Below are positions 25,935-34,567 of a stretch of DNA of 42,036 bases, piece after piece (positions within the stretch are counted from its first letter, which is position 1; each line of letters begins with the position of its first letter). The translations under genes were made by a program, and so were the position numbers. The notes under the pieces were generated by a model. That model worked only from the letters and a program-made list of their open reading frames with translations, was not told the DNA's origin and ran no database searches. This DNA is from FW021-bin31 sp964478125 (GTDB lineage Bacteria > Bacteroidota > Bacteroidia > Chitinophagales > Chitinophagaceae). The DNA is taken from the NCBI GenBank assembly GCA_964478125.1, contig CAYZGR010000024.1, forward strand, positions 1 to 42,036, read 5' to 3'.

Positions 25935-25949
25935 GTTGCCTTTGGCAAC
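25935..25949. repeat. Short hairpin between UPF0173 gene and parA
   Basis: GTTGCC and GGCAAC pair perfectly around TTT. No T tract follows on either strand, so it is not a clear terminator of the UPF0173 gene. It could be a weak pause or a binding site for parA control. Confidence 0.35.
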
Positions 25950-25979
25950 ACCATTGTGCCGTCTGCTATCTTGCCCTTA

Positions 25980-26660
25980 CTATATATCAATTGTTTCACC
26001 AATTTCAGGCAGGAGCAGCTCTATACCGCCCTTGTTAAAATGAGCCTGGGCTTGTCCCTTGTCCATTTTTACCAGATCAAAGGTATTGTAATGGATACCA
26101 ACTGCTTTTTTACATTCTACCATTTGTGCAGCCATCAGCCCTTCTTCATATCCCATCGTGAAATCATCCCCTATGGGTAAAACGGCAAAATCCAGCTTGA
26201 AAAAACGGGGAATAAGCTGCATGTCCATGGTTAAAGCCGTATCTCCGCTGTAATAAAAAGTTCCTTCCTTGCTTTGAATCACAAAACCTCCCGGATTGCC
26301 GGCATAGGTTCCGTCTGCAAAACTACTGGAATGGATCGCATTCACCAATTTCACCGTTCCAAAGTCAAAATCCCACTTTCCACCATGGTTCATGGGATGG
26401 CCGTTGGAGACGCCTTGCTCTCCCAACCAATTGATGATCTCGAAATTGGAGATGACTTTTGCCTCGGTCCTTTCGGCTATACTCACCAGGTCAAGCGTAT
26501 GATCCTGATGCCCGTGAGAGACCAAAATATAGTCTGCGGGAATGCTGTTCACGTCAATGTCTTTGGCGAGCTCATTTCCCGTGATAAAAGGATCGAACAG
26601 CAGATTTTTTCCCTTTATCAATACTGAAAAACAGGCATGGCCATAATAAGTAAGCTTCAT
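25980..26660 (-). CDS. UPF0173-family metal-dependent hydrolase (MBL fold)
   Basis: A metallo-beta-lactamase-fold hydrolase of unknown substrate, 226 residues. The metal ligands are visible: SHGHQDH (HxHxDH), the His in NGHPMNHGG, GDTALTMDM and HYNTF near the C-terminus. The frame extends upstream to 26768, but the family start MKLTYYGHACF and a TATTTTTG promoter box at 26694-26701 place the true ATG at 26660. The enzyme is cytoplasmic. UPF0173 proteins are widespread and their reactions are mostly unassigned. Confidence 0.92.
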   Translation of the reverse strand: MKLTYYGHACFSVLIKGKNLLFDPFITGNELAKDIDVNSIPADYILVSHGHQDHTLDLVSIAERTEAKVISNFEIINWLGEQGVSNGHPMNHGGKWDFDFGTVKLVNAIHSSSFADGTYAGNPGGFVIQSKEGTFYYSGDTALTMDMQLIPRFFKLDFAVLPIGDDFTMGYEEGLMAAQMVECKKAVGIHYNTFDLVKMDKGQAQAHFNKGGIELLLPEIGETIDI

Positions 26661-26693
26661 ATCCTGAAAATTAACTTTTATTTTCGAGATGGA

Positions 26694-26701
26694 CAAAAAT
26701 A
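26694..26701 (-). promoter_or_regulatory. Promoter -7 box for UPF0173 gene
   Basis: TATTTTTG on the minus strand matches TAnnTTTG and lies 33 bases ahead of the ATG at 26660. It falls within the longer reading frame, which is evidence against the upstream start. Confidence 0.65.
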
Positions 26702-26775
26702 CAATGAATTGAAGAATTAGTAAACATAAGTTATTAACGTAGAGGGCAAATTCGCAGGTTGCAAACATTTAAAGT

Positions 26776-26783
26776 TAACTTTG
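26776..26783 (+). promoter_or_regulatory. Promoter -7 box for flavin reductase gene
   Basis: TAACTTTG matches TAnnTTTG, followed by C. It lies 24 bases before the ATG at 26808 and rules out the upstream start at 26781. Confidence 0.7.
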
Positions 26784-26807
26784 CGTTTTTTAGGAAAGTC
26801 AAAAGTT

Positions 26808-27308
26808 ATGATCACCATAGTTTCAGGTACAAATCGTCCTGAAAGTCTTACGCATGTCATCGTGCTTTTTTATGAAAAAATGCTGAGCGCATTGGGAGAG
26901 GATCCCGGCGTTCTGTTATTGGAAGGGATAGATCTGAACAAGCGTACCGACAAACTGAAAGAAATAGAGGAGCATGTACTCATACCTACCGATAAATTTA
27001 TTTTCATACTACCGGAATATAATGGTAGCTTTCCGGGAGCAATCAAGGCATTTATTGACTTGTGCCGGGTATCTGAATGTTTTTATGGGAAGAAAGCCCT
27101 CTTGACGGGCATCGCCACCGGAAGGGCGGGTAATCTGCGGGGTATGGAGCATTTTACCGGTATCCTTAACCATATGAAAATGATCGTTCATCCCAATAGA
27201 CTACCGATATCTGTTATTAAGAAACTCCTGAACAACCGGAAAGAACTGGCAGACGAAGATACCCGGATAGTGGTTAAAAACCAGTTGGAAGAATTTTTGG
27301 CTTTTTGA
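26808..27308 (+). CDS. NADPH-dependent FMN reductase family protein
   Basis: A flavodoxin-like oxidoreductase of 166 residues that binds FMN and uses NAD(P)H. The phosphate-binding loop SGTNRPES is near the start, and PEYNGSFPGAIKAFIDLC is the family hallmark of the active site. The frame extends nine codons further upstream, but the promoter box at 26776-26783 and the homologous-looking start MITIVSGTNRP support 26808. The next gene begins nine bases later, so both are probably in one operon. The substrate (quinone, azo dye or iron) cannot be told. Confidence 0.9.
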   Translation: MITIVSGTNRPESLTHVIVLFYEKMLSALGEDPGVLLLEGIDLNKRTDKLKEIEEHVLIPTDKFIFILPEYNGSFPGAIKAFIDLCRVSECFYGKKALLTGIATGRAGNLRGMEHFTGILNHMKMIVHPNRLPISVIKKLLNNRKELADEDTRIVVKNQLEEFLAF

Positions 27309-27317
27309 TGGTTTCAA

Positions 27318-28562
27318 ATGCGGTCTAAATTGATTTTATTATTATTGATACTGGCTTTTATCCTGGTGGATGTGTATGTTTTCCAGGCCCTGAAGACTGC
27401 AGTGAATATTCGTTCAACCGGCTTGCGGTATGGGGTATGGGGCCTGTACTGGCTTATCGCTTTGTCCGGCTGGCTGGGCGTCTACTTTCTGCCGCGGTTT
27501 TTCGACAGAGGGCCGGGGAATACCAAATTTGTGCTCATCACCCTGCTTTTCGGGCTGTTTATCGGGAAGCTGCTGGTAGTGGTTTTTTTATTGATTGATG
27601 ATATGCGGCGGGGGGGAACCTGGCTTCTTTCTCTGTTTAAGAAAAAGCCGGAAGCGGGATTGACGGATGTTCATGGGATCACGCGTTCTCAATTTCTTTC
27701 CCGTTTGGGCCTGCTGGTAGGAGGAGGGTTTGTCGGAACGCTGGTGTATGGCTTTTCCAATAAATATAATTACCGGATCCGCAAAGTAAAAATACATTTT
27801 CCGAATCTGCCGAAAACCTTTAACAGTTTGAGGATTGTCCAGCTTTCAGATATCCATTCCGGTAGTTTTGACCGGCCGGATAAGGTACAAAAAGGCATAG
27901 ATATGGTATTGGCGGAAGAACCGGATATCATTCTTTTTACCGGTGATCTCGTAAATAACCGGTCCTCTGAAATGGAGGATTATTGGAAGATGTTCAGCCG
28001 GTTGCATGCCCCTATGGGAATTTATTCCACTTTGGGAAACCATGACTATGGAGATTATGTCGATTGGCCCTCTGAGGAAGCCAAGGCAGCCAATCTACAG
28101 GAACTTAAAGATATTCAGGCCCGGATGGGCTGGAAGATGTTGAATAACAGCCATACGATTCTGGAGAAGGACGGGCAACAGATAGGATTGATTGGGGTAG
28201 AAAACTGGAGCGCCAAAGCCCGTTTCCCAAAGTATGGAGATATGAAGGAGGCGACTAAAGGCTTGCCGGATCTCTCCTTCAACATTCTGATGTCGCATGA
28301 TCCTTCCCATTGGGATGCAGAGATCAGGCCGGATTATCCTCAGATAGACCTCACGCTTGCCGGCCATACTCATGGAATGCAGTTTGGAGTGGAAATACCG
28401 GGATTGAAATGGAGCCCCATTCAATATATGTATCCCGAATGGGCCGGGTTGTACAGAAAAGGGAAACAATATCTGTACGTAAACCGGGGATATGGATTTT
28501 TGGGTTATCCGGGGAGGGTAGGGATCTTGCCGGAGATTACCGTTATTGAATTGAAGAGTTGA
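27318..28562 (+). CDS. Membrane-anchored metallophosphoesterase
   Basis: A 414-residue calcineurin-like phosphoesterase. The N-terminal 150 residues hold about four membrane helices (near 5-25, 40-60, 72-95 and 128-145). The catalytic domain begins near 170 and carries QLSDIHSG (DxH), LFTGDLVNN, LGNHDYGD (GNHD), MSHDP and AGHTHGMQ, the full metal-ligand set. Related YaeI-type proteins act on UDP-sugar or lipid phosphates, but the substrate here is unknown. It is co-transcribed with the flavin reductase gene. Confidence 0.9.
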   Translation: MRSKLILLLLILAFILVDVYVFQALKTAVNIRSTGLRYGVWGLYWLIALSGWLGVYFLPRFFDRGPGNTKFVLITLLFGLFIGKLLVVVFLLIDDMRRGGTWLLSLFKKKPEAGLTDVHGITRSQFLSRLGLLVGGGFVGTLVYGFSNKYNYRIRKVKIHFPNLPKTFNSLRIVQLSDIHSGSFDRPDKVQKGIDMVLAEEPDIILFTGDLVNNRSSEMEDYWKMFSRLHAPMGIYSTLGNHDYGDYVDWPSEEAKAANLQELKDIQARMGWKMLNNSHTILEKDGQQIGLIGVENWSAKARFPKYGDMKEATKGLPDLSFNILMSHDPSHWDAEIRPDYPQIDLTLAGHTHGMQFGVEIPGLKWSPIQYMYPEWAGLYRKGKQYLYVNRGYGFLGYPGRVGILPEITVIELKS

Positions 28563-28879
28563 AGGATGAAGCTTTATAATTAAGGGAACAAATTCTCCTG
28601 ATATGAAAGTTTAGGTTTTTAAAGAGCAACTTGATTTTTAGAATGAAGTATATTGTTTTCGTAGTCCCGTTACATCAGTTACTAAACATTAATCGTTTAA
28701 AACCATGACCATTCTGTGGTACGCGTCTTAAAGAGATCTCAACCTATTTATTCTTTTAGTTTTTAAATCGGTATCGTACAAAAGATATTGTGCCACAATA
28801 GGATTTGCAGCAATCGTATTCATCAGCGATAGTAAGACTGTCAATGATAATTAGTTGAGGCTGCTATACTAATTAAAAA

Positions 28880-28902
28880 AGCCCGGCCCCATCGTGAGGG
28901 CT
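28880..28902 (-). terminator. Minus-strand terminator-like stem
   Basis: AGCCC (28880-28884) and GGGCT (28898-28902) pair. On the minus strand the stem is followed by six T residues. No minus-strand gene precedes it in the next kilobases, so its role is unclear. The stem has only five pairs with a 13-base loop, so confidence is low. Confidence 0.35.
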
Positions 28903-28940
28903 GCCGCTCCTAACCGTAATTGATTTACTGGGGAGATAAA

Positions 28941-28955
28941 TACCCATACGGGGTA
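28941..28955. promoter_or_regulatory. ATACCC-type dyad upstream of DUF4397 gene
   Basis: TACCC (28941-28945) and GGGTA (28951-28955), preceded by AAA. It resembles the elements before the LytTR regulator at 30881-30919 (AAATACCC, then GGGGTA), so it may be a binding site of the same regulator. Confidence 0.4.
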
Positions 28956-29161
28956 GAATGGAAGAATTAAGCCTCACCCAAATATGGACTTATAAAAGGA
29001 ATATCAGCCCGGGATTTTCTATTAGCAATTGATTATAGCCGGCATGAGAGAAATAGAGGCGTCAGCCTGAAATGTTTTTTTCTTATGCAACGTTCCTGGT
29101 ATCTTTTTTGTCTGTTTTTTAGAAAGGCGCCTGAGAAGAAAATGAATTTCTAAACGAAAAA

Positions 29162-29923
29162 ATGAAAGTAATGAAACCCTATTTTTCAATTTCCAGAAAA
29201 TTTATGTTAGGCGGGATGTTGGCGTTAACGGCTTTGTTTAGCGCCTGTCTTAAGGATGATGATAACCATCCCCAACCGGACGCAGCAGGATTCATGGCCT
29301 TTAACCTGGTTACCGATCAACCCGGCATTGGCGTCGCACTTTCGGGCAATACGGTAGGTTCTCTATTGCCTTATATGAGCTATACCGGGGGATATGTAAG
29401 GATTTATCCGGGTAAACGCTCTACGGATGCCTTTGCCGCCAACAGCAACAATACCCTTGCTACGACTACTTACACTTATGAGCCTGACAAGTATTATTCT
29501 CTTTTCGTCATTGGTTTAAAAGATCATTATGAGAATGTCATTGTAGACGATGGTTTGGATACGCTTAATGCTTCGAAGGGGACGTCTTATGTGCGTTATA
29601 TAAATGCGATTAACGGAAAGGATGCTGTCAACGTAACATTTGCCAACGATACCTCGGAATTGTATGCTGAACAGGCCGATTTTGGAAAGGTATCTCCCTT
29701 TATTGCATTAGAAAAGGGGGCGGTTTCTATCTCCATAAAAGACGGGACAAAAACAGAAAAGAGCCGTACTATTGAATTGGAAGATCAAAAAGCATATACC
29801 CTCTTGCTGGCGGGCGATTCAGACAGTGACGAACCTTCTGATAGCCTTCAGATCCGTTATATTGTAAATGGTACGCTTACTTTAGATTCTACCGGTGAAG
29901 ATCAGACAGAAAAGGCCAGATAA
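29162..29923 (+). CDS. DUF4397 surface lipoprotein
   Basis: A 253-residue lipoprotein with signal peptide and lipobox FSAC (26-29). Directly after Cys29 comes LKDDD, close to the lipoprotein export signal (K followed by acidic residues) that sends Bacteroidota lipoproteins to the cell surface. The mature domain is built of beta strands, with YVRYINAINGKDAVNVTFAND as the second of two DUF4397-like repeats (first near 43-120). The function is unknown; related proteins are cell-surface anchors or binding proteins. It has a long noncoding leader containing the ATACCC-type dyad. The start could also be ATG at codon 4. Confidence 0.82.
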   Translation: MKVMKPYFSISRKFMLGGMLALTALFSACLKDDDNHPQPDAAGFMAFNLVTDQPGIGVALSGNTVGSLLPYMSYTGGYVRIYPGKRSTDAFAANSNNTLATTTYTYEPDKYYSLFVIGLKDHYENVIVDDGLDTLNASKGTSYVRYINAINGKDAVNVTFANDTSELYAEQADFGKVSPFIALEKGAVSISIKDGTKTEKSRTIELEDQKAYTLLLAGDSDSDEPSDSLQIRYIVNGTLTLDSTGEDQTEKAR

Positions 29924-30041
29924 AATGCCGGTAAAACCCGTCCTTCAAAAGGAAGTCCGCAGGCTTTTATTTAAGTAATGAAAGTTAGGTATATTTTTTG
30001 CATATTGCATTGAAATAGTTTTAAACCTTAATTCTTATCTT

Positions 30042-30638
30042 ATGAAAAAGATTCTTTTGCTTTCTGTTTTCACTTTTATGCTTGCTGCTACCGCTATGGC
30101 TCAGGCCGGTCTGCATCTGGGCATTAAAGGTGGCGCCAACATGACGAAGATTGATGGAAAAAGCTTTAAAGACAGCTATAACCTCAATTATTATGCGGGA
30201 GGATATTTAGAGCTGGCGCTTTCTCAGCATTTTGGGATTCAACCGGAAGTCCTTTTTTCCCAGACTACATCCAAAACGGCAAATGACTTCAATGATATTT
30301 ACGAAGATTTTCCCATAGGGAATGGAGAGAAAGTGAAATTAAATTATCTGAATATTCCCATTTTAGCCAATATTAAGTTGGGCAAAGTACTTTGGATCCA
30401 GGCCGGCCCTCAATACAGTATTTTAATGAATAAGGACAATACCCTGGTGGAAAATGGGAAGGACGCTTTTAAGAACGGGGATTTTTCAGCTGTTGGAGGC
30501 TTGTGGCTTCAACTGCCTATCGGGCTCAGTGTCAGTGCACGTTATGTGATTGGTCTGAGCAATATTAATGATCTGGGAGATAAACATGAGTGGAAAAATC
30601 AGGCGATTCAACTGGGTATCGGTTACCGCATCTTTTAG
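30042..30638 (+). CDS. Small outer-membrane beta-barrel protein (PorT-like)
   Basis: A 198-residue exported protein. A signal peptide (1-20) ends AMAQ. The mature part GLHLGIKGGANMTKIDGKSF and the final IQLGIGYRIF with C-terminal Phe match the eight-strand barrel family common in Bacteroidota (outer membrane protein beta-barrel domain 2). Length and motifs suggest a short barrel with no enzymatic site. It is followed by a strong terminator and may be transcribed alone. An AT-rich TATATTTTTTG stretch lies about 45 bases upstream. Confidence 0.85.
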   Translation: MKKILLLSVFTFMLAATAMAQAGLHLGIKGGANMTKIDGKSFKDSYNLNYYAGGYLELALSQHFGIQPEVLFSQTTSKTANDFNDIYEDFPIGNGEKVKLNYLNIPILANIKLGKVLWIQAGPQYSILMNKDNTLVENGKDAFKNGDFSAVGGLWLQLPIGLSVSARYVIGLSNINDLGDKHEWKNQAIQLGIGYRIF

Positions 30639-30655
30639 ATAGATTATTATTAAAT

Positions 30656-30701
30656 AAAAAAAGATAAGGCTTCCTCATTGCAGGAGGCCTTATCTTTTTT
30701 T
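30656..30701 (+). terminator. Strong bidirectional terminator
   Basis: AGATAAGGCTTCC (30662-30674) pairs with GGAGGCCTTATCT (30683-30695), 13 pairs with one G-U, around TCATTGCA. It is preceded by a run of A and followed by seven T residues (30695-30701). It ends the beta-barrel gene transcript. Confidence 0.95.
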
Positions 30702-30960
30702 ATTTACTTTAAAAGAATATTCTTGGGATGGCGCATCTCTCATATTCTTCCTCCCCGCCAGGTTTTAGAAATGGGTGTATGGCTTCCTGCACTATCTTAA
30801 ACCGTGAAAAAATAAAGAAAACATTTTTATTTCGTATGGGCTTTTTGTTTTTCTGTTATTGATCGTATTTTTATTCCTTCAATACCCGATAGTTGGAGAA
30901 ATACCCGATTGCGGGGTATAGAAGAGGCTGTTTAAAAACTACCAGAACCTATTTTTAATT
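30702..30960. other. Gene-free leader of the LytTR regulator
   Basis: About 260 bases without a gene. It holds a perfect 12-base palindrome AAGAATATTCTT (30713-30724), a repeated ATACCC element (30881-30919) and a TATTTTTA near -7 box at 30950-30957, only three bases before the ATG. Confidence 0.5.
30881..30919 (+). repeat. Repeated AATACCCGAT elements
   Basis: AATACCCGAT occurs twice, at 30881-30890 and 30900-30909, start-to-start 19 bases. The second copy also forms an inverted repeat with GGGTAT (30914-30919). LytTR domains bind paired direct repeats about two helical turns apart, so this looks like a candidate operator just ahead of a LytTR gene. The half-site spacing is shorter than the classical 21-22. 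Confidence 0.55.
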
Positions 30961-31737
30961 ATGAACGATCAGGTACAAGTTTTAATTGTAGAGGATGAGA
31001 ATATCGTGGCCATGGGTCTGGAGGATACCCTGCAATCTGAAGGATACGGGATATCGGGGATTGCGGATGAAGGAAAAGAGGCATTGCATATTTTGAAAAA
31101 GAGGCCGGTAGATATTATTTTACTGGATATCCAAATCAGAGGAGAATGGGATGGTATAGAGACGGCCAGAAGGATCATGGATCAACAGGAACTGCCTTTT
31201 ATCTTCCTGACTGCTTTTACAGACAGAAAAACCATTGACCGGGCCAAAGAGCTTCGGCCGGCGGCTTATTTGACTAAGCCGTATCAGCCTCAAAATCTTT
31301 TAGTATCTATAGAGGTAGCTCTCAATAATTTTGCTTGTCGAAAAAATTCTCCAACAAAAATCGTTCCTCTTATCCCCAACCGTGGTCCATTATCACAGCC
31401 TCCCGCGAGCCAGGTATTACATTTTAATGACGTCTTCTTTATTAAACAAAATAATGCATTTGTAAAAATAAGACGAGCGGACATCCTTTACCTTAAGTCT
31501 GAGGGGAATTATACCCGCGTCGTAACCGGAGAAAAAAAGTATCTCCTCAGGAGTCCGATGCATGCTACACTGGAAAAACTGGATCACCCGGATTTTATCC
31601 GGACTCATCGTTCTTATGCTATTAATATTAAACATTTGGATACCTTTAATGATTATTCTGTCTTCCTGGGCTCAGATGAAATTCCGTTAGGAAGGAATTA
31701 CAAACAGGACTTTTTTGATCATTTCAATTTCTTGTAA
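30961..31737 (+). CDS. Orphan LytTR-family response regulator
   Basis: A 258-residue two-domain regulator. The receiver domain (5-118) has acidic residues E11 and D12, phospho-acceptor D56 (in ILLDIQI), T84 and K106 (LTKPYQP). A Gln/Pro-containing linker precedes a LytTR DNA-binding domain (about 155-257: RADILYLKSEGNYTRVV, LEKLDHPDFIRTHRSYAIN). No sensor kinase is nearby, which is unusual because Bacteroidota LytTR regulators usually pair with a histidine kinase of the LytS type. Targets may include itself and the nearby surface-protein genes. Confidence 0.93.
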   Translation: MNDQVQVLIVEDENIVAMGLEDTLQSEGYGISGIADEGKEALHILKKRPVDIILLDIQIRGEWDGIETARRIMDQQELPFIFLTAFTDRKTIDRAKELRPAAYLTKPYQPQNLLVSIEVALNNFACRKNSPTKIVPLIPNRGPLSQPPASQVLHFNDVFFIKQNNAFVKIRRADILYLKSEGNYTRVVTGEKKYLLRSPMHATLEKLDHPDFIRTHRSYAINIKHLDTFNDYSVFLGSDEIPLGRNYKQDFFDHFNFL

Positions 31738-31780
31738 AGCGGTCAGTTTTGCTTTCTTTAGGACCTGACAAGGGCGGCTT

Positions 31781-31829
31781 GGCATTATACTTGACTATAT
31801 AAGCATAATGCCTTAAAGCGGCTTTTTTT
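31781..31829 (+). terminator. Inverted repeat and T tract after the LytTR gene
   Basis: GGCATTAT (31781-31788) and ATAATGCC (31805-31812) form a perfect eight-pair stem with a 16-base loop, followed after 10 bases by seven T residues (31823-31829). The gap to the T tract is longer than usual, so it may be a weak terminator for the LytTR gene or an element of the lon promoter region. Confidence 0.45.
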
Positions 31830-31863
31830 ATTATAACAGTGACAACTTGACCGAATATATATT

Positions 31864-34359
31864 ATGAAGAATATTCCATTTTTTGTTGAAGGAGGTGAAG
31901 AAGAGTTTGAATTTATGCCCATTCTACCGTTGAATGAAGATTCCCCCGATGATATAGACGATGATGTGATTCCGGATACCGTGCCTTTATTGCCTTTAAG
32001 AAATACAGTACTCTTTCCCGGTGTTATTTTGCCCATTACGGTGGGAAGAGATAAGTCTATAATGGCGGTACAAGATGCCAATAAGGCAGACAAGCTTATA
32101 GGCGTGGTAGCTCAAAAAGACAGCTCTATTGAGGATCCTTCTTCCGGAGATTTGACAACTATTGGAACCGTGGCACGCATTGTGAAACTGATCCGGATGC
32201 CCGACGGAGGAACAACTATAATCATTCAGGGGCGTCGGCGTTTCCGGGTCGATGAAGTTCTTGAAGAAGAACCGTATTTTAAGGCACGGATCACTGCTCT
32301 GGAAGATAAATGGCCGGTGAATGATGAAGATAAAAAAGAATTTAATGCCTACTCCTCCTCTATACGGGACCTGGCCACACAAATTATCAAGCTTTCTCCC
32401 AATATCCCCAGTGAAGCGAGTGTTATTTTGAATAATATAGAAAATACCTCTTTTCTTATCCACTTTGTTGCTTCGAATCTAAGCTCGGGGCTGAAGGAAA
32501 AGCAGCAATTGCTGGCGATGAATGGCCTTAATGGGAAAGCAGAGTTTTTGTTGAAATTGTTGCAGACAGAGCTGCAGCTGGCCGAACTCAAAAATAAGAT
32601 TACTTCCAAGACCAAGGCAGATCTGGACCGGCAGCAAAGAGAATATTTTTTGCAACAACAGCTTAAATCCATAAAAGAAGAACTGGGAGGGGATTCCAAC
32701 GATCGCGAGATCCGGGAACTGGAAAAACGTGCCGAAAAGAAAAAATGGTCTGAGACCGTGCAACAGGCTTTTAAGAAAAACCTGAGTAAACTGGAACGTA
32801 TTCATCCCTCCACGCCAGATTATTCTGTAATATATAATAATCTGGATCTGATGTTGGATCTGCCATGGGAAGAATATACCAAAGATAAATATGATCTGAA
32901 ACATGCCCGCAAAATCCTGGACCGGAATCATTATGATATGGATAAAATTAAAGACCGTATCATAGAGTATCTGGCGGTCCTGAAATTAAAAGGAGATATG
33001 AAGTCGCCTATTTTATGTTTTGTGGGGCCTCCGGGGATTGGGAAAACTTCCTTGGGAAAATCTATTGCAGATGCGATCAATAGGAAATACGTACGTCTTA
33101 GCCTCGGAGGGATGCATGATGAGAGCGAAATTCGCGGGCATCGTAAAACATATATAGGAGCCATGCCGGGGCGTATTATCCAGAATATCCGTAAGATCAA
33201 GTCTTCTAATCCGGTAATGGTTTTAGATGAAATTGATAAAGTGGGTAGCGATTTTCGTGGCGATCCCAGCTCGGCGCTTTTGGAAGTCTTGGACCCGGAG
33301 CAAAACAATACTTTTTATGATAATTATCTGGAGTTGGAGTACGATCTGTCTAAGATACTGTTCATCGCAACGGCCAACAGCCTGAATGGCATTCATCCTG
33401 CCCTGCGTGATCGGTTGGAGATCATTGAACTAAGCGGTTATGCTGTGGAAGAAAAGGTGGAAATTGCCCGCAGACATCTGATCCCCAAGCAAAAAAAGGC
33501 ACATGGATTGCCAAAGCTAAAAATGACTTTCCCCAAAAAAGTGCTGGTAAAGGTCATTCAGGATTATACCAGGGAAAGTGGAGTGCGTGAGCTGGATCGT
33601 AAGTTGGCAAGCATTATGCGGACCCTGGCCAAAAAGGTGGCAATGAATGAAGAAATACCTACTACGTTGACACCTGAATTTCTGGAAGAAGCGCTAGGTA
33701 AACCGCGGTTTAGCCTGGATATGTATAAGTCCACCAATCACAGCGGTGTGGCCGTGGGCCTGGCCTGGACATACGTAGGAGGAGATATCCTATTTATTGA
33801 GGTCAGCCTGAGCGATGGGAAAGGAGAGTTGAAGCTTACCGGTAATCTTGGAAATGTAATGAAAGAATCTGCTACCACGGCACTCAGTTACTTGCGTGCC
33901 CACGCAAAGGAATTCGATATAGATCCCGGCATTTTTGATCATAAAAATATTCATATTCATGTGCCGGAAGGGGCAGTACCCAAGGATGGCCCAAGTGCCG
34001 GAATTACGATGCTCACTGCGCTGACCTCTGCATTTACCGGAAAAAGAATACGTCCCTACCTGGCCATGACAGGTGAGATTACCCTTCGGGGACAGGTGCT
34101 GCCGGTAGGAGGGATAAAGGAAAAAATACTGGCGGCGAAAAGAGCAGGATTAAAGGAAATAATCCTTTGTCAAAAAAATGAAAAAGATATTGAAGAAATT
34201 GATAAAAGATATATCAAAGGCCTGAAATTCCATTATGTAGATCAAATGGAAGGTGTATTGGATATTGCATTATCAAAACGGGTGAGGCAATCAGGGATTA
34301 AGCGTGCAAAGCCGGAGCCCCCCAAAAGCGTCAGACTTAGCACGAAGTACCTCAATTGA
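31864..34359 (+). CDS. lon: ATP-dependent protease Lon
   Basis: AAA+ serine protease that degrades misfolded and regulatory proteins in the cytoplasm. 831 residues. N-terminal Lon substrate domain (about 38-240, starting VPLLPLRNTVLFPGVILP), AAA module with Walker A GPPGIGKT (388-395) and Walker B-like VMVLDEIDK, and a proteolytic domain with the Ser-Lys dyad: S711 in KDGPSAG and the second lysine of GGIKEK (K754). The C-terminal basic tail is Pro/Lys-rich. The start has an A-rich leader. A heat-shock promoter was not recognised. Confidence 0.98.
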   Translation: MKNIPFFVEGGEEEFEFMPILPLNEDSPDDIDDDVIPDTVPLLPLRNTVLFPGVILPITVGRDKSIMAVQDANKADKLIGVVAQKDSSIEDPSSGDLTTIGTVARIVKLIRMPDGGTTIIIQGRRRFRVDEVLEEEPYFKARITALEDKWPVNDEDKKEFNAYSSSIRDLATQIIKLSPNIPSEASVILNNIENTSFLIHFVASNLSSGLKEKQQLLAMNGLNGKAEFLLKLLQTELQLAELKNKITSKTKADLDRQQREYFLQQQLKSIKEELGGDSNDREIRELEKRAEKKKWSETVQQAFKKNLSKLERIHPSTPDYSVIYNNLDLMLDLPWEEYTKDKYDLKHARKILDRNHYDMDKIKDRIIEYLAVLKLKGDMKSPILCFVGPPGIGKTSLGKSIADAINRKYVRLSLGGMHDESEIRGHRKTYIGAMPGRIIQNIRKIKSSNPVMVLDEIDKVGSDFRGDPSSALLEVLDPEQNNTFYDNYLELEYDLSKILFIATANSLNGIHPALRDRLEIIELSGYAVEEKVEIARRHLIPKQKKAHGLPKLKMTFPKKVLVKVIQDYTRESGVRELDRKLASIMRTLAKKVAMNEEIPTTLTPEFLEEALGKPRFSLDMYKSTNHSGVAVGLAWTYVGGDILFIEVSLSDGKGELKLTGNLGNVMKESATTALSYLRAHAKEFDIDPGIFDHKNIHIHVPEGAVPKDGPSAGITMLTALTSAFTGKRIRPYLAMTGEITLRGQVLPVGGIKEKILAAKRAGLKEIILCQKNEKDIEEIDKRYIKGLKFHYVDQMEGVLDIALSKRVRQSGIKRAKPEPPKSVRLSTKYLN

Positions 34360-34530
34360 TAAGGGGGGGCGAATGAATGTCTAATTAATATCATTGTGCG
34401 GCTCAAGCTACAGGAACAGCCTTTGTTTTTTATGCAGGGGCCTATGGTTCTGTTTGCTTTTAGCGGCAATGCAATCCGTGGCTTTCCCTAATGGAATAAA
34501 TCTGTCCCCATGTTTTAAGGAAAAAAGTGT

Positions 34531-34538
34531 TATTTTTG
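34531..34538 (+). promoter_or_regulatory. Promoter -7 box for PspC-domain gene
   Basis: TATTTTTG matches TAnnTTTG, 30 bases before the ATG at 34568. It makes an upstream start at 34394 unlikely because that would lie ahead of the promoter. Confidence 0.6.
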
Positions 34539-34567
34539 GGTTTCAAAGGGCATATTATCATTCAAAA

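Larger units (their letters stand above)
28563..29161. other. Gene-free region of about 600 bases
   Basis: AT-rich, with no convincing reading frame on either strand. Contents: an AGCCC/GGGCT stem (28880-28902) that reads as a terminator on the minus strand, a TACCC/GGGTA dyad at 28941-28955, and a TATCTTTT near-match to a -7 box at 29100-29107, 55 bases before the next gene. Confidence 0.6.

Noticed and set aside
25935..25949. Rho-independent terminator for the UPF0173 gene
   Set aside because: The hairpin is perfect but no T tract follows on the minus strand, so termination is not supported.
25859..25979. parS site next to parAB
   Set aside because: No TGTTCCACGTGGAACA-like or TGTTTCACGTGAAACA-like palindrome was found here or elsewhere in the window; only a short GTTGCC hairpin is present.
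26661..26768. Longer N-terminus for UPF0173 protein
   Set aside because: Would place the start upstream of a TATTTTTG promoter box and adds residues absent from the family.
34394..34567. Upstream extension of the PspC-domain frame
   Set aside because: The TATTTTTG promoter box lies inside it and the added segment lacks similarity to PspC proteins.
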